A DNA stretch of 64,000 bases. It comes from Actinoplanes teichomyceticus ATCC 31121 (GTDB lineage: Bacteria > Actinomycetota > Actinomycetes > Mycobacteriales > Micromonosporaceae). A model generated the notes under the pieces. The model saw only the letters and a list, made by a program, of their open reading frames with translations. It searched no databases and was not told where the DNA came from. Both the position numbers and the translations under genes were made by a program. Shown here one piece after another: positions 46,584 through 54,356 of the stretch (the first letter of the stretch is position 1; the number at the start of each line of letters is the position of its first letter). The stretch is from assembly GCF_003711105.1 (NCBI RefSeq), contig NZ_CP023865.1, forward strand, positions 7,857,001 through 7,921,000, in the 5' to 3' direction.

Positions 46584-47330
46584 ATGCGCTCGCTCGGAAC
46601 CCGTCGCGCCGCCCTGGTCGCGGGTGCCGCCACGGTCGCTGTCATCGCGCTGGCGGGGTGCTCGGCCGGGCAGGTCGCCGAGACCGCCATGCTGGACACC
46701 CCGATCGTCGGTGTGGACGCGAATTCCGCCGACGACAGTGTCTTCGTGCGTGACGCCACGGTGCAGTACAACGGCCTCGAGGGTTACGCCAAGGACGCGA
46801 ACGCTCCGCTGCAGCTGAGCCTCTACAACCAGACCACCACCGAGCTGACGGTCACCATCAGCAGCCGCCCGACGGACCAGCCGCAGGTCGTCTCGGCGCG
46901 GCAGGTCGGCACGGTGGGCGCGGCGGCCCCGGTGACCGGCAACCAGCCGTCCGCCGCCAACGCCACCGAGATCCCCGGCGAGGAGCCGCCGAGCGCGTCG
47001 CCGTCGCAGCCGGCGACCGCGCCGCAGCCGGGCGTCTCCGTCCAGCCCGGCGCCGCGGAGCAGCCGGCCTCGGCGCCCGCGGCTGCCCAGGTGACCCCGG
47101 CCAACATCAAGATCGCCCCGCTGGGTTCCGCCCTCTTCCGGCCGACCGACCGGCAGCCGCTGCAGGTCATCGGGCTCAGCGACGCGCTGAAGCCGGGCAT
47201 GTCGGTGAACCTGGTGCTGCAGTTCAGCAACGGCAGCGCGCCGCTGGAGATCCAGGTCCCGGTCGCCATCCCGCTGTCCCCGGCCTCCCGCGCGCCGGGC
47301 AACGAGGGTGAGGACATCGAGAGCGAGTGA
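46584..47330 (+). CDS. LpqE-like lipoprotein
   Basis: A 248-residue protein. The ATG has GGAGG seven bases upstream and opens a lipoprotein signal with lipobox ALAGC. The mature start CSAGQVAETAMLDTPIVGVD closely resembles M. tuberculosis LpqE, as does the position between carD and radA. The fold is expected to be a beta sandwich. The middle has a Pro/Ala/Ser-rich insertion of about 70 residues (about 125-195) that splits the domain; LpqE lacks such a long one, as far as I recall. The exact role of LpqE is unknown. Confidence 0.8.
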   Translation: MRSLGTRRAALVAGAATVAVIALAGCSAGQVAETAMLDTPIVGVDANSADDSVFVRDATVQYNGLEGYAKDANAPLQLSLYNQTTTELTVTISSRPTDQPQVVSARQVGTVGAAAPVTGNQPSAANATEIPGEEPPSASPSQPATAPQPGVSVQPGAAEQPASAPAAAQVTPANIKIAPLGSALFRPTDRQPLQVIGLSDALKPGMSVNLVLQFSNGSAPLEIQVPVAIPLSPASRAPGNEGEDIESE

Positions 47331-47361
47331 CGATGTCGTACCCGGCGGCTAACTTGGCCGG

Positions 47362-48786
47362 GTGACGACCTCGCGTACCAGTTCCAAGGCAGCCCGGCCG
47401 GCCTACGTCTGCGACGCCTGCGGCCATCAGCCACCGAAATGGCTGGGCCGCTGCCCGGAGTGCGGCGAGTGGGGCTCGATCATCGAGTCCACGGTGTCGG
47501 CGCCCCTGGTCTCCGGCCGGGTGGTCAGCTCCCGGATGCCGGCCGAGCCGGCCCGGCCCATCTCGCAGATCAGCGCCGCGCCCGCGCGGGCCGTGCCGAC
47601 CGGGGTCGGTGAGCTCGACCGGGTGCTCGGCGGCGGCCTGGTGCCCGGCGCGGTGGTGCTGCTGGCCGGCGAGCCCGGCGTCGGCAAGTCGACCCTGCTG
47701 CTCGATGTGGCCCAGCAGTGGGCGAGCGGCGCCGGCACCCCGTCGCTGGTGGTCAGCGGCGAGGAGTCGGTGAGCCAGGTCCGGCTGCGGGCCGAGCGGC
47801 TCGGCGCGCTGCACGAGCGCCTGTTCCTGGCCGCGGAGAACGATCTGGGTACGGTGATCGGCCACCTCGACGCGGTCAAGCCCGGCCTGCTGGTGCTCGA
47901 CTCGGTGCAGACCGTCTCGGCGCCCGGCACCGAGGGCGTGCCCGGCGGCGTGACCCAGGTCCGCGCGGTCACCGCGGCGTTGGTGTCGATCGCCAAGGAG
48001 CGTGGCATCGCCACCGTCCTGGTCGGTCACGTCACCAAGGACGGTCAGGTGGCGGGCCCCCGGGTGCTGGAGCACCTGGTCGATGTGGTGCTGCACTTCG
48101 AGGGCGACAAGCATTCCTCGCTGCGCCTGGTCCGCGGGGTGAAGAACCGGTTCGGCGCGGCCGACGAGGTGGGCTGCTTCGAGATGCACGAGGGCGGGAT
48201 CAGCAGCCTGCCGGACCCGTCCGGGCTGTTCCTGACCCGCTATCAGGAGCCGGTGCCGGGCACCTGCGTCACGGTCGCGATGGAGGGCCGGCGGGCGCTG
48301 GTCACCGAGGTGCAGGCGTTGATCGGGGCGGAGGTCCAGGGCTCGCCGAGGCGTACCGTGTCGGGCCTCGACAGCGCCCGGCTGGCCATGGTCCTGGCCG
48401 TGCTGGAGCGCCGCACCAAGCAGTTGAAGCTCTACAACCGCGAGGTGTTCGCGGCCACCGTGGGCGGTATCCGGCTGGTCGAGCCGTCGGCCGACCTGGC
48501 CATGGCGCTGGCCGTCGCGTCCGGCGGGCTGGACCTGGCGATGGCGCCGACGCTGGTCGCGATCGGCGAGGTCGGGCTGACCGGGGAGATCCGCCGGGTC
48601 GGTGCGGTCGGCCGGCGGCTGGCCGAGGCGGCGCGGCTCGGGTTCCGGGTGGCTCTGGTGCCGCCGGGCTGTGGCAGCGGCAGCGAGGCGGGCACGCCCA
48701 AGGGCATGGAGGTGATCGAGGTCGGCGACCTGCGTTCGGCGCTGCAGAGCGCGGCGCGGGCTTCCGCGGATCATGCCACTCGGTGA
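47362..48786 (+). CDS. radA: DNA repair protein RadA
   Basis: A 474-residue RecA-like ATPase that promotes branch migration during recombination. An N-terminal zinc finger has the Cys pairs CDACG and CPECG. Walker A is GEPGVGKSTLLLD and Walker B lies in LLVLDSVQT. The RadA-specific KNRFG motif is in GVKNRFGAADE, and a C-terminal Lon-like domain (VGGIRLVEPSADLAMALAVA) follows. GTG start. It lies 31 bp after lpqE and before disA, the conserved actinobacterial order. Confidence 0.96.
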   Translation: MTTSRTSSKAARPAYVCDACGHQPPKWLGRCPECGEWGSIIESTVSAPLVSGRVVSSRMPAEPARPISQISAAPARAVPTGVGELDRVLGGGLVPGAVVLLAGEPGVGKSTLLLDVAQQWASGAGTPSLVVSGEESVSQVRLRAERLGALHERLFLAAENDLGTVIGHLDAVKPGLLVLDSVQTVSAPGTEGVPGGVTQVRAVTAALVSIAKERGIATVLVGHVTKDGQVAGPRVLEHLVDVVLHFEGDKHSSLRLVRGVKNRFGAADEVGCFEMHEGGISSLPDPSGLFLTRYQEPVPGTCVTVAMEGRRALVTEVQALIGAEVQGSPRRTVSGLDSARLAMVLAVLERRTKQLKLYNREVFAATVGGIRLVEPSADLAMALAVASGGLDLAMAPTLVAIGEVGLTGEIRRVGAVGRRLAEAARLGFRVALVPPGCGSGSEAGTPKGMEVIEVGDLRSALQSAARASADHATR

Positions 48787-48857
48787 CCCACCGTGACGAA
48801 TCATCACGCTACGGAGCATTCATCGAACCATGCCTCGTTGCTGCGGATGACAGTTCG

Positions 48858-48872
48858 TAGACTGTACCGGTG
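48858..48872 (+). promoter_or_regulatory. Leaderless-type promoter of disA
   Basis: TAGACT (48858-48863) lies exactly six bases before the GTG start at 48870, with no ribosome-binding site, so the disA mRNA is probably leaderless. Confidence 0.45.
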
Positions 48873-50048
48873 CCGCTCGACCGCGATGGTTCCAAGTCCG
48901 CCAGTTCAACGCCGCGCCCCGGCGTCAACGGCGCGGGCCACCGCGCGGTGACCCCGGCCGCGGGCGCCGGCCTGACCGGGGGCGCCAGCGATCCGCTCCG
49001 GGCCAACCTCGCCCTGATGGCGCCCGGCACCGCGCTGCGCGACGGCCTGGAACGGATCCTCCGCGGCCGCACCGGCGCCCTGATCGTGCTGGGCTACGAC
49101 TCGGTCGTCGAGCAGATCTGCACCGGTGGTTTCCCGCTGGACGTGGAGTTCTCCGCCACCCGGCTGCGTGAGCTGTGCAAGATGGACGGCGCCGTGGTGC
49201 TCTCCAGCGACGGCACCCGCATCGTCCGGGCGGCCGTGCACCTGATGCCCGACCCGTCCATCCCGTCCGAGGAGTCCGGCACCCGGCACCGCACCGCCGA
49301 GCGGGTGGCCAAGCAGTCGGGCTTCCCGGTGATCTCGGTGAGCCAGTCGATGCGGATCATCGGGCTCTACGTGAACGGGCAGCGGCACGTGCTGGACGAC
49401 TCGGCCGCCATCCTGTCCCGGGCCAATCAGGCACTGGCCACCCTGGAGCGTTACAAGCTGCGGCTGGACGAGGTGTCCGGCACACTCTCCGCACTGGAGA
49501 TCGAGGATCTGGTCACCGTGCGCGACGCGGTCTCGGTGGTGCAGCGGCTGGAGATGGTCCGCCGGATCGCCGACGAGATCTCGGGTTACGTGGTGGAGCT
49601 GGGCACCGACGGCCGGCTGCTCGCCCTGCAGCTGGACGAGCTGATGGCCGGCGTCGACTCGGACCGCACCCTGGTGATCCGGGACTACCTGCCGTCCGGG
49701 CGCAAGGCGCGGACACTGGACGAGGCGCTGGTCGAGCTGGACCTGCTCACCGCGACCGAGATGATCGACCTGGTCGCGGTGGCCAAGGCGATCGGCTACC
49801 CGGGTGCCTCCGACGCGCTGGACGCGGCGGTGTCCCCGCGTGGGTTCCGGCTGCTGGCCAAGGTGCCCCGGCTGCCGGCGCAGATCGTGGACCGGCTGGT
49901 GGACCACTTCGGGAGCCTGCAGCGGCTGCTGGGGGCGACGGTGGAGGATCTGCAGGCGGTCGAGGGGGTCGGGGACGCCCGGGCGCGGGGCGTGCGCGAG
50001 GGGCTGTCCCGGCTGGCCGAGGCGTCGATACTGGAACGCTACGTCTGA
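48870..50048 (+). CDS. disA: DNA integrity scanning diadenylate cyclase DisA
   Basis: A 392-residue protein that makes c-di-AMP from two ATP and scans DNA for branched structures. The DAC domain has DGA at 106-108 ([10 protein letters not shown]) and RHR at 139-141 ([13 protein letters not shown]). A linker helix domain and a C-terminal helix-hairpin-helix (LEDGV-like [16 protein letters not shown]) follow. The N-terminus is about 35 residues longer than in M. tuberculosis DisA, and the extension is low in complexity. Start taken at GTG 48870 with a leaderless promoter. Confidence 0.95.
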   Translation: MPLDRDGSKSASSTPRPGVNGAGHRAVTPAAGAGLTGGASDPLRANLALMAPGTALRDGLERILRGRTGALIVLGYDSVVEQICTGGFPLDVEFSATRLRELCKMDGAVVLSSDGTRIVRAAVHLMPDPSIPSEESGTRHRTAERVAKQSGFPVISVSQSMRIIGLYVNGQRHVLDDSAAILSRANQALATLERYKLRLDEVSGTLSALEIEDLVTVRDAVSVVQRLEMVRRIADEISGYVVELGTDGRLLALQLDELMAGVDSDRTLVIRDYLPSGRKARTLDEALVELDLLTATEMIDLVAVAKAIGYPGASDALDAAVSPRGFRLLAKVPRLPAQIVDRLVDHFGSLQRLLGATVEDLQAVEGVGDARARGVREGLSRLAEASILERYV

Positions 50049-50154
50049 CCGTCCCCGGATCGCCTCGATCGGGGGAATCCGCGCGGTCGCGCCGCCTCGT
50101 ACGCCGCGGCGCGGCCGGTCACCCGGCGCGGTCCGGTGACCCGGACGTGCCCCC

Positions 50155-50262
50155 GGGGACGGGCGTATTCACCGACCGTGATCCCGCGAGGCGGGCTGCC
50201 GGGGACGGGCGTATTCACCGACCGTGATCCCGCGAGGCGGGCTGCCGGGGCCGGTTCACACC
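50155..50262. repeat. Perfect 46-bp tandem duplication plus a degenerate third copy
   Basis: 50155-50200 and 50201-50246 are identical (each starts GGGGACGGGCGTATTCACCG and ends GGCGGGCTGCC). A shortened third copy, GGGGCCGGTTCACACC (50247-50262), follows. Its TCA is the stop codon of the convergent 2H phosphoesterase gene (50256-50258). Confidence 0.9.
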
Positions 50263-50765
50263 GGATGGGCGATGTCGCGCGCGTGGTCGGCGATCGCCGC
50301 GCCGGTCACGCTCGCCGTGAGCGGCAGAATCTCCAGACAGCGCCGGATCGCCGGGGCCATCATCGGGTTCGGCACCCGCAGCGAAACCGTGCAGTGCGGC
50401 ACCCAGCGCCCCGGCAGGTAGTGTTCCCACACCGCCACCCCGCCCGCGGCCAGCCGGTCGTGCACCGTCCGGTGATGGGCCATCAGCTCCGCTGACATGG
50501 TCACGCCGAGCCAGAGCACCCGCCCCACGAACTGGCCGACGAAGTCCATCCGCAGGGTGAGCCCCCGCCCGACGGTCAGGCCGGCCAGGGCGGCGCCCGC
50601 GGCGTCCGGATCGATGGCGCGCGCCGCGGCGAGCGACACGTGCGGGCGGTGCTTCTGGTGCAGCGAGCCGAGGGTGGGGATGCCCTCCGCCTCCAGGGCC
50701 CGCCACAGCGTCCGGACCCGGCGCGTGGCGTCGACGTCCAGGTAGAGCTCCAGCGCGGCGACCAA
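50256..50765 (-). CDS. 2'-5' RNA ligase / 2H phosphoesterase family protein
   Basis: A 169-residue protein with the two HxT/S motifs of the 2H superfamily: PHVSLAAAR and PHCTVSLRV. They lie about 65 residues apart in the usual bilobal arrangement. Members hydrolyse or ligate 2'-5' phosphodiester bonds or cyclic phosphates. The start appears to be a TTG (50763-50765), three bases after the stop of the upstream lipoprotein-like gene, which suggests co-translation. The 3' end touches a tandem repeat. Confidence 0.85.
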   Translation of the reverse strand: MVAALELYLDVDATRRVRTLWRALEAEGIPTLGSLHQKHRPHVSLAAARAIDPDAAGAALAGLTVGRGLTLRMDFVGQFVGRVLWLGVTMSAELMAHHRTVHDRLAAGGVAVWEHYLPGRWVPHCTVSLRVPNPMMAPAIRRCLEILPLTASVTGAAIADHARDIAHPV

Positions 50766-50768
50766 CCG

Positions 50769-51527
50769 TCAGGGGTTGATCGTCACGGCGACCGGGTCGC
50801 TGATGATCTGGTCCAGCCGCCCGCGCAGCTGGTAGTCCCCGGCGGGCGGGGCGGCTCCGGCCGGGACCGCCCCGGTGCACGTGCTGGACTGCCGCCCGTT
50901 CCAGGTGATGTTGAAGACCCGCTCGGCGCCCGGCGCGAACGACTGCACGTCGTTGCCCTTGACCGGGTTGCACTTGTCGGACGACCAGTACTTCTGGACG
51001 CCCTGCTCGACGTACAGCTCCTGGGCCTCGGCTCCGACGTCGCGCGTACAGGTACGCGTGCCGACGTTCTTGATCCGGATGGTGATCGCCAGGGGCGCGC
51101 CGCGCCGGAGCTTGGTGGTGGCCGGGATCGGCGTCACCGACATCTCGGTGTCCGTGCAGGAGCCGGCCCCCGGGACATTGACGTTGGTGTCCGCCCCGGT
51201 GCCGTTGGGGGGCAGCAGGCCGCTGTCACCGTCGCCGGTCGACTGGGTCTGGACGCCGTCCGGGTCCGGGTACGCCTGACCGCCGGCCGGCGCGCTGTCG
51301 AGCAGCCCGTCGGCATCCGGGGTAGCCGACGCGGACGCCGACGCCGGGTGCGAGGCGGGTGCCGGCGTCGGGTACTGCGACGACGCGTTCTTGGTGCCCG
51401 GTTTGCTGCCGTCCTCGTGCGAGCACGCCACGAACCAGACGATGATGCCCAGCAGCAGGGCGCCGAGCACGACCGCACGCCGCCGCCAGTAGACCGCGGG
51501 TGGGAGGGGACCAACCGTCGTACGCAT
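50769..51527 (-). CDS. Membrane-anchored or lipoprotein hypothetical protein
   Basis: A 252-residue protein. The ATG at 51525-51527 is followed by RRRAVVLGALLLGIIVWFVAC. The Cys could be a lipid attachment site, though the lipobox is poor. A disordered Ser/Pro/Ala region is followed by a beta-sandwich-like domain with paired Cys (GTRTCTRDV, SDKCNPVKG, SSTCTGAVP, SCTDTEM). The domain resembles extracytoplasmic Ig-like/DUF4232-type modules. Function unknown. In M. tuberculosis an uncharacterised membrane protein occupies the equivalent place after disA. Confidence 0.72.
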   Translation of the reverse strand: MRTTVGPLPPAVYWRRRAVVLGALLLGIIVWFVACSHEDGSKPGTKNASSQYPTPAPASHPASASASATPDADGLLDSAPAGGQAYPDPDGVQTQSTGDGDSGLLPPNGTGADTNVNVPGAGSCTDTEMSVTPIPATTKLRRGAPLAITIRIKNVGTRTCTRDVGAEAQELYVEQGVQKYWSSDKCNPVKGNDVQSFAPGAERVFNITWNGRQSSTCTGAVPAGAAPPAGDYQLRGRLDQIISDPVAVTINP

Positions 51528-51610
51528 GATGTGGCCCACCGTAAACCCGGATCCGCCGGGCGTTGCGCGCGACGCGCCGGATAACCGACACCAAGAACGC
51601 GGACCGCTCG

Positions 51611-52114
51611 TTATAGGTAGACCTTGCGCCGGTATATCGCGTGCGCACCGGCCACCCGATCGAGGAACAGCTTTCCCGCGCAGTGATCGATCTCATGCTG
51701 CAGGGCGCGCGCCTCGAACGCGTCCGTGGTGATCGTGACCGCCTCGCCGGTGCCCGGTCGCCGGCCCTCGACCACGATCCGGGCGGCCCGTTTGACGTCG
51801 CCGGTCAGATCGGGGACCGACATGCACCCCTCCCGGCCGAGCCGCCACCGGCTCGCCTCGACGATCTTCGCGTTGCAGAGGGCGAACGTGCCGTGCGTGG
51901 TGGCCGCTTTCGGATGCCCGGTCACGTCCACGCAGAACACCTGCGCCGGGACGCCGACCTGCGGCGCGGCCAGCCCCACGCAGCCGGGCGAGACCCGCAT
52001 GGTCTCGATCAGGTCCTGGGCCAGCCGGACGATCTCCGGATCGGCCGGGTCGACCTCCTCGGCGACCGTGCCGAGCACCGCCGCGGGCGCGGTGACCACG
52101 GTCAGCACGGTCAC
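51611..52114 (-). CDS. def: Peptide deformylase
   Basis: A 167-residue metalloenzyme that removes formyl from nascent N-termini. All three motifs are present: GLAAPQVGV (motif 1), EGCMSVP (motif 2, metal Cys) and QHEIDHCAG (motif 3, HExxH type). The GTG start overlaps the ACT-domain gene stop as GTGA, which indicates co-translation. Confidence 0.95.
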   Translation of the reverse strand: MTVLTVVTAPAAVLGTVAEEVDPADPEIVRLAQDLIETMRVSPGCVGLAAPQVGVPAQVFCVDVTGHPKAATTHGTFALCNAKIVEASRWRLGREGCMSVPDLTGDVKRAARIVVEGRRPGTGEAVTITTDAFEARALQHEIDHCAGKLFLDRVAGAHAIYRRKVYL

Positions 52115-52617
52115 AGCAGCTCCGATTCGGCCCGCCGCAGCGTCACGTCGACACCCAGCTCGGCCCCGGCGACCGCGAGCCGCTCGGCCAGCTCGTCGGC
52201 CCGCCCGGGCGGCAGGTCCACCTCGGCGACCAGCACGTAGAGCGGGCCGGTGAGCCGCGTGGTGAGATCGGTGATGTTGCCGTCGGCGGCGGCGACCACC
52301 CGGGTGACCGCGGCGACGATCCCGAGCCGGTCCGCGCCGTGCACGCTCACCAGGTACGGCTCACCGCGCACCACGCCGTCCGCCTCCGGCCCGACCGCCC
52401 GCACCGTGGCGAGCAGGCCGGGGCCGAGGCCGGAGAGCGCCTGCCGCACCTCGGCCGCGCCCGGCCCGGTGCAGATCAGGGTCATCGCGAAGTGGCCGCG
52501 CAGCCGGGTCATCGTCGAGTCGCTCAGGTTCGCGCCGACGGCGGCCAGCGCCTCGGCCACGTCGGCGACGATCCCGGTCCGGTCCGGCCCGATGACGGTG
52601 ATGGCGAGCTCATCCAC
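52111..52617 (-). CDS. Double ACT-domain protein (GcvR-like)
   Basis: A 168-residue protein with two ACT domains: ITVIGPDRTGIVADVAEALA (about 5-24) and VSVHGADRLGIVAAVTRVVA (about 90-110). This matches the GcvR / formyltetrahydrofolate-deformylase-type regulatory group. ACT domains bind amino acids. I start at GTG 52615-52617; an upstream in-frame extension to 52680 would run into the mutY gene. It overlaps def by 4 bp. GcvR-type control of glycine cleavage is possible, but no gcv genes are visible here. Confidence 0.87.
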   Translation of the reverse strand: MDELAITVIGPDRTGIVADVAEALAAVGANLSDSTMTRLRGHFAMTLICTGPGAAEVRQALSGLGPGLLATVRAVGPEADGVVRGEPYLVSVHGADRLGIVAAVTRVVAAADGNITDLTTRLTGPLYVLVAEVDLPPGRADELAERLAVAGAELGVDVTLRRAESELL

Positions 52618-52638
52618 CCGCCTACAGTAAGTCCTGCT

Positions 52639-53532
52639 ATGACTCTCGCGGACGAAGCCATCAACTGGTACGACACCCATGCCCGTGACCTACCGTGGCG
52701 GCAGCCGGAAACCACCCCCTGGGGTGTCCTGGTCAGCGAGGTGATGCTCCAGCAGACCCCGGTGGTCCGGGTGGAGCCCGCCTGGCGGTCCTGGATGACG
52801 CGCTGGCCCACCCCGGCCGCGCTGGCCGCCGATCCGCAGTCCGAGGCGGTACGCATGTGGGGCCGGCTCGGCTATCCACGGCGGGCGATGCGGCTGCACG
52901 CCTGCGCGGGGGCGATCGTGGAGCGGCACGGCGGCCGGGTGCCGGACGATCTCGACCAGTTGCTGGCGCTGCCCGGGGTGGGGACGTACACCGCTCGTGC
53001 GGTGGCGACCTTCGCGTACGGCCAGCGGCACCCGGTGGTGGACACCAACGTGCGCCGGGTGGTGTCCCGGGTGGTCGAGGGCAGGCCGGACGCCGGCCCG
53101 GCGACCACGGCGGCCGACCTGACCGCGATGGCGGAGCTGCTGCCGCAGGAGCCGGCCCGCGCGGCGCGGGCCAGCATCGCGTTCATGGAGCTCGGCGCGA
53201 TCGTCTGCACGGCGCGGGCGCCGAAGTGCGTGGACTGCCCGTTCCACGCGGTCTGCGCGTGGCGGCTGACCGGCGAGCCGCTGCCGGCCGGGCCGAGCCG
53301 CAAGCCGCAGCGTTACGCGGGCACCGACCGGCAGGTCCGTGGCCTGCTGCTGGAGGTGCTCCGGCACGCGACCGGCCCGGTCCCCCGGCAACGCCTGGAC
53401 GTGGTCTGGGCCGACGAGGTGCAGCGCGCCCGCGCCCTCGCCGGGCTGGTCGAGGACGGCCTGGTGGAGCGGTTCGGCGCCGATTTCATCCTCGCCGGGG
53501 ACACGCCCCGGGGTGAGATCCAGACCCTCTGA
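52639..53532 (+). CDS. mutY: A/G-specific adenine glycosylase
   Basis: A 297-residue base-excision enzyme removing A opposite 8-oxoG. It has SEVMLQQTPVVRV (catalytic Glu), a helix-hairpin-helix LPGVGTYTARAVATFAYG with the catalytic Asp in VVDTNVRRV, and the 4Fe-4S Cys set C-x6-C-x2-C-x5-C (CTARAPKCVDCPFHAVC). As in other actinobacteria, the C-terminal NUDIX-like domain is mostly missing. A TACAGT -10-like box precedes the ATG. It is divergent from the ACT/def genes. Its position between disA and clpC is the same as in M. tuberculosis. Confidence 0.95.
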   Translation: MTLADEAINWYDTHARDLPWRQPETTPWGVLVSEVMLQQTPVVRVEPAWRSWMTRWPTPAALAADPQSEAVRMWGRLGYPRRAMRLHACAGAIVERHGGRVPDDLDQLLALPGVGTYTARAVATFAYGQRHPVVDTNVRRVVSRVVEGRPDAGPATTAADLTAMAELLPQEPARAARASIAFMELGAIVCTARAPKCVDCPFHAVCAWRLTGEPLPAGPSRKPQRYAGTDRQVRGLLLEVLRHATGPVPRQRLDVVWADEVQRARALAGLVEDGLVERFGADFILAGDTPRGEIQTL

Positions 53533-53679
53533 CGGTACCGGCGCCGGCCTCCCCCGCCGCGCCCCGATCCGTTCCCGCTTCCCGGGCCGGCCGCACCGGG
53601 CGGCGCCCGCCGCGCGGTCCCTCCGTGGCGCGCCTGTCGCGGTGACGCCGGGTGCGGCCGCGCACGCCGGAGCGGCGCA

Positions 53680-54225
53680 TCAGATCTGCCGCAGCCAGGC
53701 GACGAGGAACAGCGCCCCCGCCGCGCCGGCCAGAGCCGCCACCGGCAGCACCCAGGCGCCGCCCGGCTCGCCGGCCAGTCGCGCCGTCCACCGCCGGTGC
53801 AGCGCCGCGATGCCGGCCAGCGCGGCGATACCGGCCGCCGCGAGCGCGACACCGACCAGGAGGTGCGCCGCCCAGGCCCGGCCACGTCCGGGGCCGCCCC
53901 AGGAGGTGTCGTACGGACCGGGATCGATCCATCCGTAGCCCACGCCGCGCGCCACGAACAGGATCCCGACGCCCAGCGGGATCAGCGCCAGCAACCCGAG
54001 CAGCAACCCGGCCAGGGCGTTCCCGGCGGCCGGTGCGGGGCGCTCGGGCAGCGTGGCCGGGTGGGGCAGCCGGCTCTGCCAGCCGTTGGCCAGTTGGACG
54101 GCGCTAGCGGTCAGCCCGAGCAGGGTCAGTCCGAGGCTCGCGGCGCTGATCATCGGCAGGCCGGCGCAGTAGAGCACGGACTGGGCGATGCCCCGGAACG
54201 GTCGCCGGTCGATGCTCGTCGTCAT
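53680..54225 (-). CDS. Four-helix membrane protein of unknown function
   Basis: A 181-residue protein with hydrophobic helices at about 25-47, 68-92, 118-140 and 155-178. The sequence includes the soluble loop GYGWIDPGPYDTSWGGPGRG. I recognise no family. The ATG is the first in the frame. It is convergent with mutY and lies downstream of clpC on the same strand, but the strong hairpin after clpC separates them. Confidence 0.7.
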   Translation of the reverse strand: MTTSIDRRPFRGIAQSVLYCAGLPMISAASLGLTLLGLTASAVQLANGWQSRLPHPATLPERPAPAAGNALAGLLLGLLALIPLGVGILFVARGVGYGWIDPGPYDTSWGGPGRGRAWAAHLLVGVALAAAGIAALAGIAALHRRWTARLAGEPGGAWVLPVAALAGAAGALFLVAWLRQI

Positions 54226-54284
54226 GGCCGGGAACCTATGGGGCGGTTCGGGCGGACGGCGTCACCCCACGGTACGCACCCACG

Positions 54285-54302
54285 GTCGTACCGGGGTACG
54301 AC
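54285..54302. promoter_or_regulatory. Perfect palindrome upstream of the 53680 membrane protein gene
   Basis: GTCGTACC-GG-GGTACGAC is an 18-bp perfect palindrome, 60 bp before the ATG at 54225. It is a plausible repressor operator, although a stem-loop in the clpC 3' region is also possible. Confidence 0.35.
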
Positions 54303-54305
54303 GTG

Positions 54306-54339
54306 CGACGGCCCGGCTGCGTTCGCAGCCGGGCCGTCG
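54306..54339 (-). terminator. Terminator of clpC
   Basis: A perfect 15-bp stem, CGACGGCCCGGCTGC (54306-54320) / GCAGCCGGGCCGTCG (54325-54339), with GTTC loop. It lies 17 bp after the clpC stop on the minus strand. There is no T tract. Confidence 0.75.
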
Positions 54340-54356
54340 CGCCCTACGTCAGCGGG

